Assembly: GCA_022545625.1 (NCBI GenBank)
Contig: JACZQS010000155.1
Location: 1-6,169, forward strand
DNA from: Pseudomonadota bacterium
Lineage (GTDB): Bacteria > Pseudomonadota > Gammaproteobacteria > GCA-001735895
Reading direction: 5' to 3'
DNA length: 6,169 nucleotides
The notes under the pieces are model-generated. The model did not search any database, was not told the origin of the DNA, and was given only the letters and a program-made list of their open reading frames with translations. Position 1 is the stretch's first letter. Every line of letters begins with the position of its first letter. Positions 5,218-6,169 of the stretch are shown here, in pieces. A program made the translations under genes and the position numbers.

Positions 5218-6169
5218 AATCGATTAAATCACGACTCACACTTGTTTCGATGATCGTATTGGTCATGTTTATGATACTGACCGCAATAGCGCTCGAACGG
5301 GCAGTCGTCAAACGGGCATTGCAGGCCGAGGAAGACAGATTGCAGGTACTAATTTATAGCCTGCTCGCTGCGGTCGATCGAAGCCAGTCTGGAATGAGTA
5401 TTACTGTATCCGATGATCGCCTGTTTGAGTCCAGTCTGATGACCAGGGATTCGGGTCTCTACGCTATGCTTTACGATAGTAATGGGGACGAGTTATGGCA
5501 TTCGCGTTCCACCAGCCTGCGGTTTCCCGGGGTTGACACTATCGGGCTCGGTAACTGGCAGTTCAGTACACTGAAATTTAGCCAAGGGGACTATTTTCGC
5601 CTCGTTTTTGCGATTCAATGGCCGGATATCAGGGACAGGTTGCAACGCTATGAGGTGGTAGTCTGGCAGGACGCGAGCGATCATTTTCGGCAACTGGATC
5701 GATTTCGACAAACTCTGTGGGCATGGTTGATTGTCACTACATTGTTACTCCTGGTATTGATGTATTTTGTGATGATGTGGAGTTTGTGGCCACTGAAAAA
5801 AGTCGGCCTTGAAATAAAGGCGATTGAAGATCGGCAGCAATCCGGGTTTGAACACAGCTATCCGCTGGAAATTACTCCGTTGACTGAGAATCTAAATATC
5901 TTGCTGCGGCGCGAACAGTATCAGCAGCAGCGCTACCGCAATGCACTGGACGATCTGGCGCACAGCCTGAAAACCCCGCTGGCGGTATTAAGCGGCCTGT
6001 CGGATATCGAAAAACCAGCTGCCGAAGTTTTGCAATCCCTGGGTGAGCAGGTTGATAGAATGAATCAAATCGTATCCTACCAATTGCAAAAAGCGAGTAG
6101 TGTAGGCGGCATACAAATGAGTAAGCCGCTCAATCTGATTCAGATTATCAGTAAAATCGTGTCGGCACT
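5214..6169 (+). CDS. phoQ: Sensor histidine kinase, PhoQ type (3' end outside window)
   Basis: This is the inner-membrane sensor kinase and phosphatase partner of the preceding PhoP. The visible 318 residues run off the right edge without a stop. They show a short cytoplasmic start MKSIKSRL, TM1 (about 10-27), a periplasmic sensor of about 140 residues (28-168) with the PhoQ-like LYDSNGDELWHS motif (86-97), and TM2 (about 169-190). A HAMP segment beginning with SLWPLKKV comes next, followed by the dimerisation helix whose H-box DDLAHSLKTPLAVL places the phospho-acceptor at His250. The SLKTPLAVL wording is diagnostic for PhoQ. The helix ends with VDRMNQIVSYQLQKAS, like Pseudomonas PhoQ (IERMSQQIGYQLQRAS). 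The ATP-binding domain lies outside the window. The acidic EDDDDAE-type cluster of enterobacterial PhoQ is not present in the periplasmic domain. The ATG at 5214 is the only start compatible with the N-terminus and follows an upstream in-frame stop. Confidence 0.92.
   Translation, partial: MKSIKSRLTLVSMIVLVMFMILTAIALERAVVKRALQAEEDRLQVLIYSLLAAVDRSQSGMSITVSDDRLFESSLMTRDSGLYAMLYDSNGDELWHSRSTSLRFPGVDTIGLGNWQFSTLKFSQGDYFRLVFAIQWPDIRDRLQRYEVVVWQDASDHFRQLDRFRQTLWAWLIVTTLLLLVLMYFVMMWSLWPLKKVGLEIKAIEDRQQSGFEHSYPLEITPLTENLNILLRREQYQQQRYRNALDDLAHSLKTPLAVLSGLSDIEKPAAEVLQSLGEQVDRMNQIVSYQLQKASSVGGIQMSKPLNLIQIISKIVSA

Noticed and set aside
5123..5227. Open frame continuing in phase after the phoP stop for 34 codons, with a protein-like look near its end
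   Set aside because: It has no usable start, phoP already ends where the family ends, and an open run of that length is expected often by chance.

Overview
This is an ordinary, gene-dense stretch of a gammaproteobacterial chromosome. Every long reading frame belongs to a recognisable conserved family: AmpD, Bpt, a TatD proper with the DIGxNL N-terminus, YadH/YadG, and a PhoP/PhoQ pair with the THSLKTPL/AHSLKTPL-type H-box. PhoP and PhoQ look closer to the Pseudomonas versions than to the enterobacterial ones. I cannot name a genus. I see no mobile element, tRNA, rRNA, CRISPR array or integration site.

Layout from left to right. (1) The 3' end of ampD runs rightward and enters from the left edge. 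It converges on bpt and overlaps it tail to tail. (2) A leftward block from about 3566 to 229 is transcribed yadG -> yadH -> tatD -> bpt. YadG and YadH form an ABC-2 type exporter, tatD is translationally overlapped with yadH, and bpt follows after a gap of about 150 bases. (3) A 280-base divergent intergenic region (3567-3846) should hold the promoters of both sides. (4) A rightward cluster follows: an exported glycine-zipper protein (184 aa), 34 bases later a PhoP-type response regulator, and 91 bases later a PhoQ-type sensor kinase cut by the right edge.

Themes. The left half is housekeeping: murein recycling, N-end-rule protein tagging, nuclease repair and an uncharacterised exporter. The right half looks like an envelope-stress unit. 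A small exported glycine-zipper protein sits in front of phoPQ, in the position that oprH occupies in Pseudomonas aeruginosa. Glycine-zipper envelope proteins such as SlyB are PhoP targets in enterobacteria. The 34-base gap before phoP contains a perfect tandem hexamer (CTTAAG-N5-CTTAAG) with the geometry of an OmpR/PhoP-family dimer site. The gap before phoQ holds a possible 23-codon leader frame whose stop overlaps the phoQ start.

I did not find a clearly undescribed system. The points most worth a second look are the tandem hexamer, the zipper-phoPQ linkage, and the short frame before phoQ.
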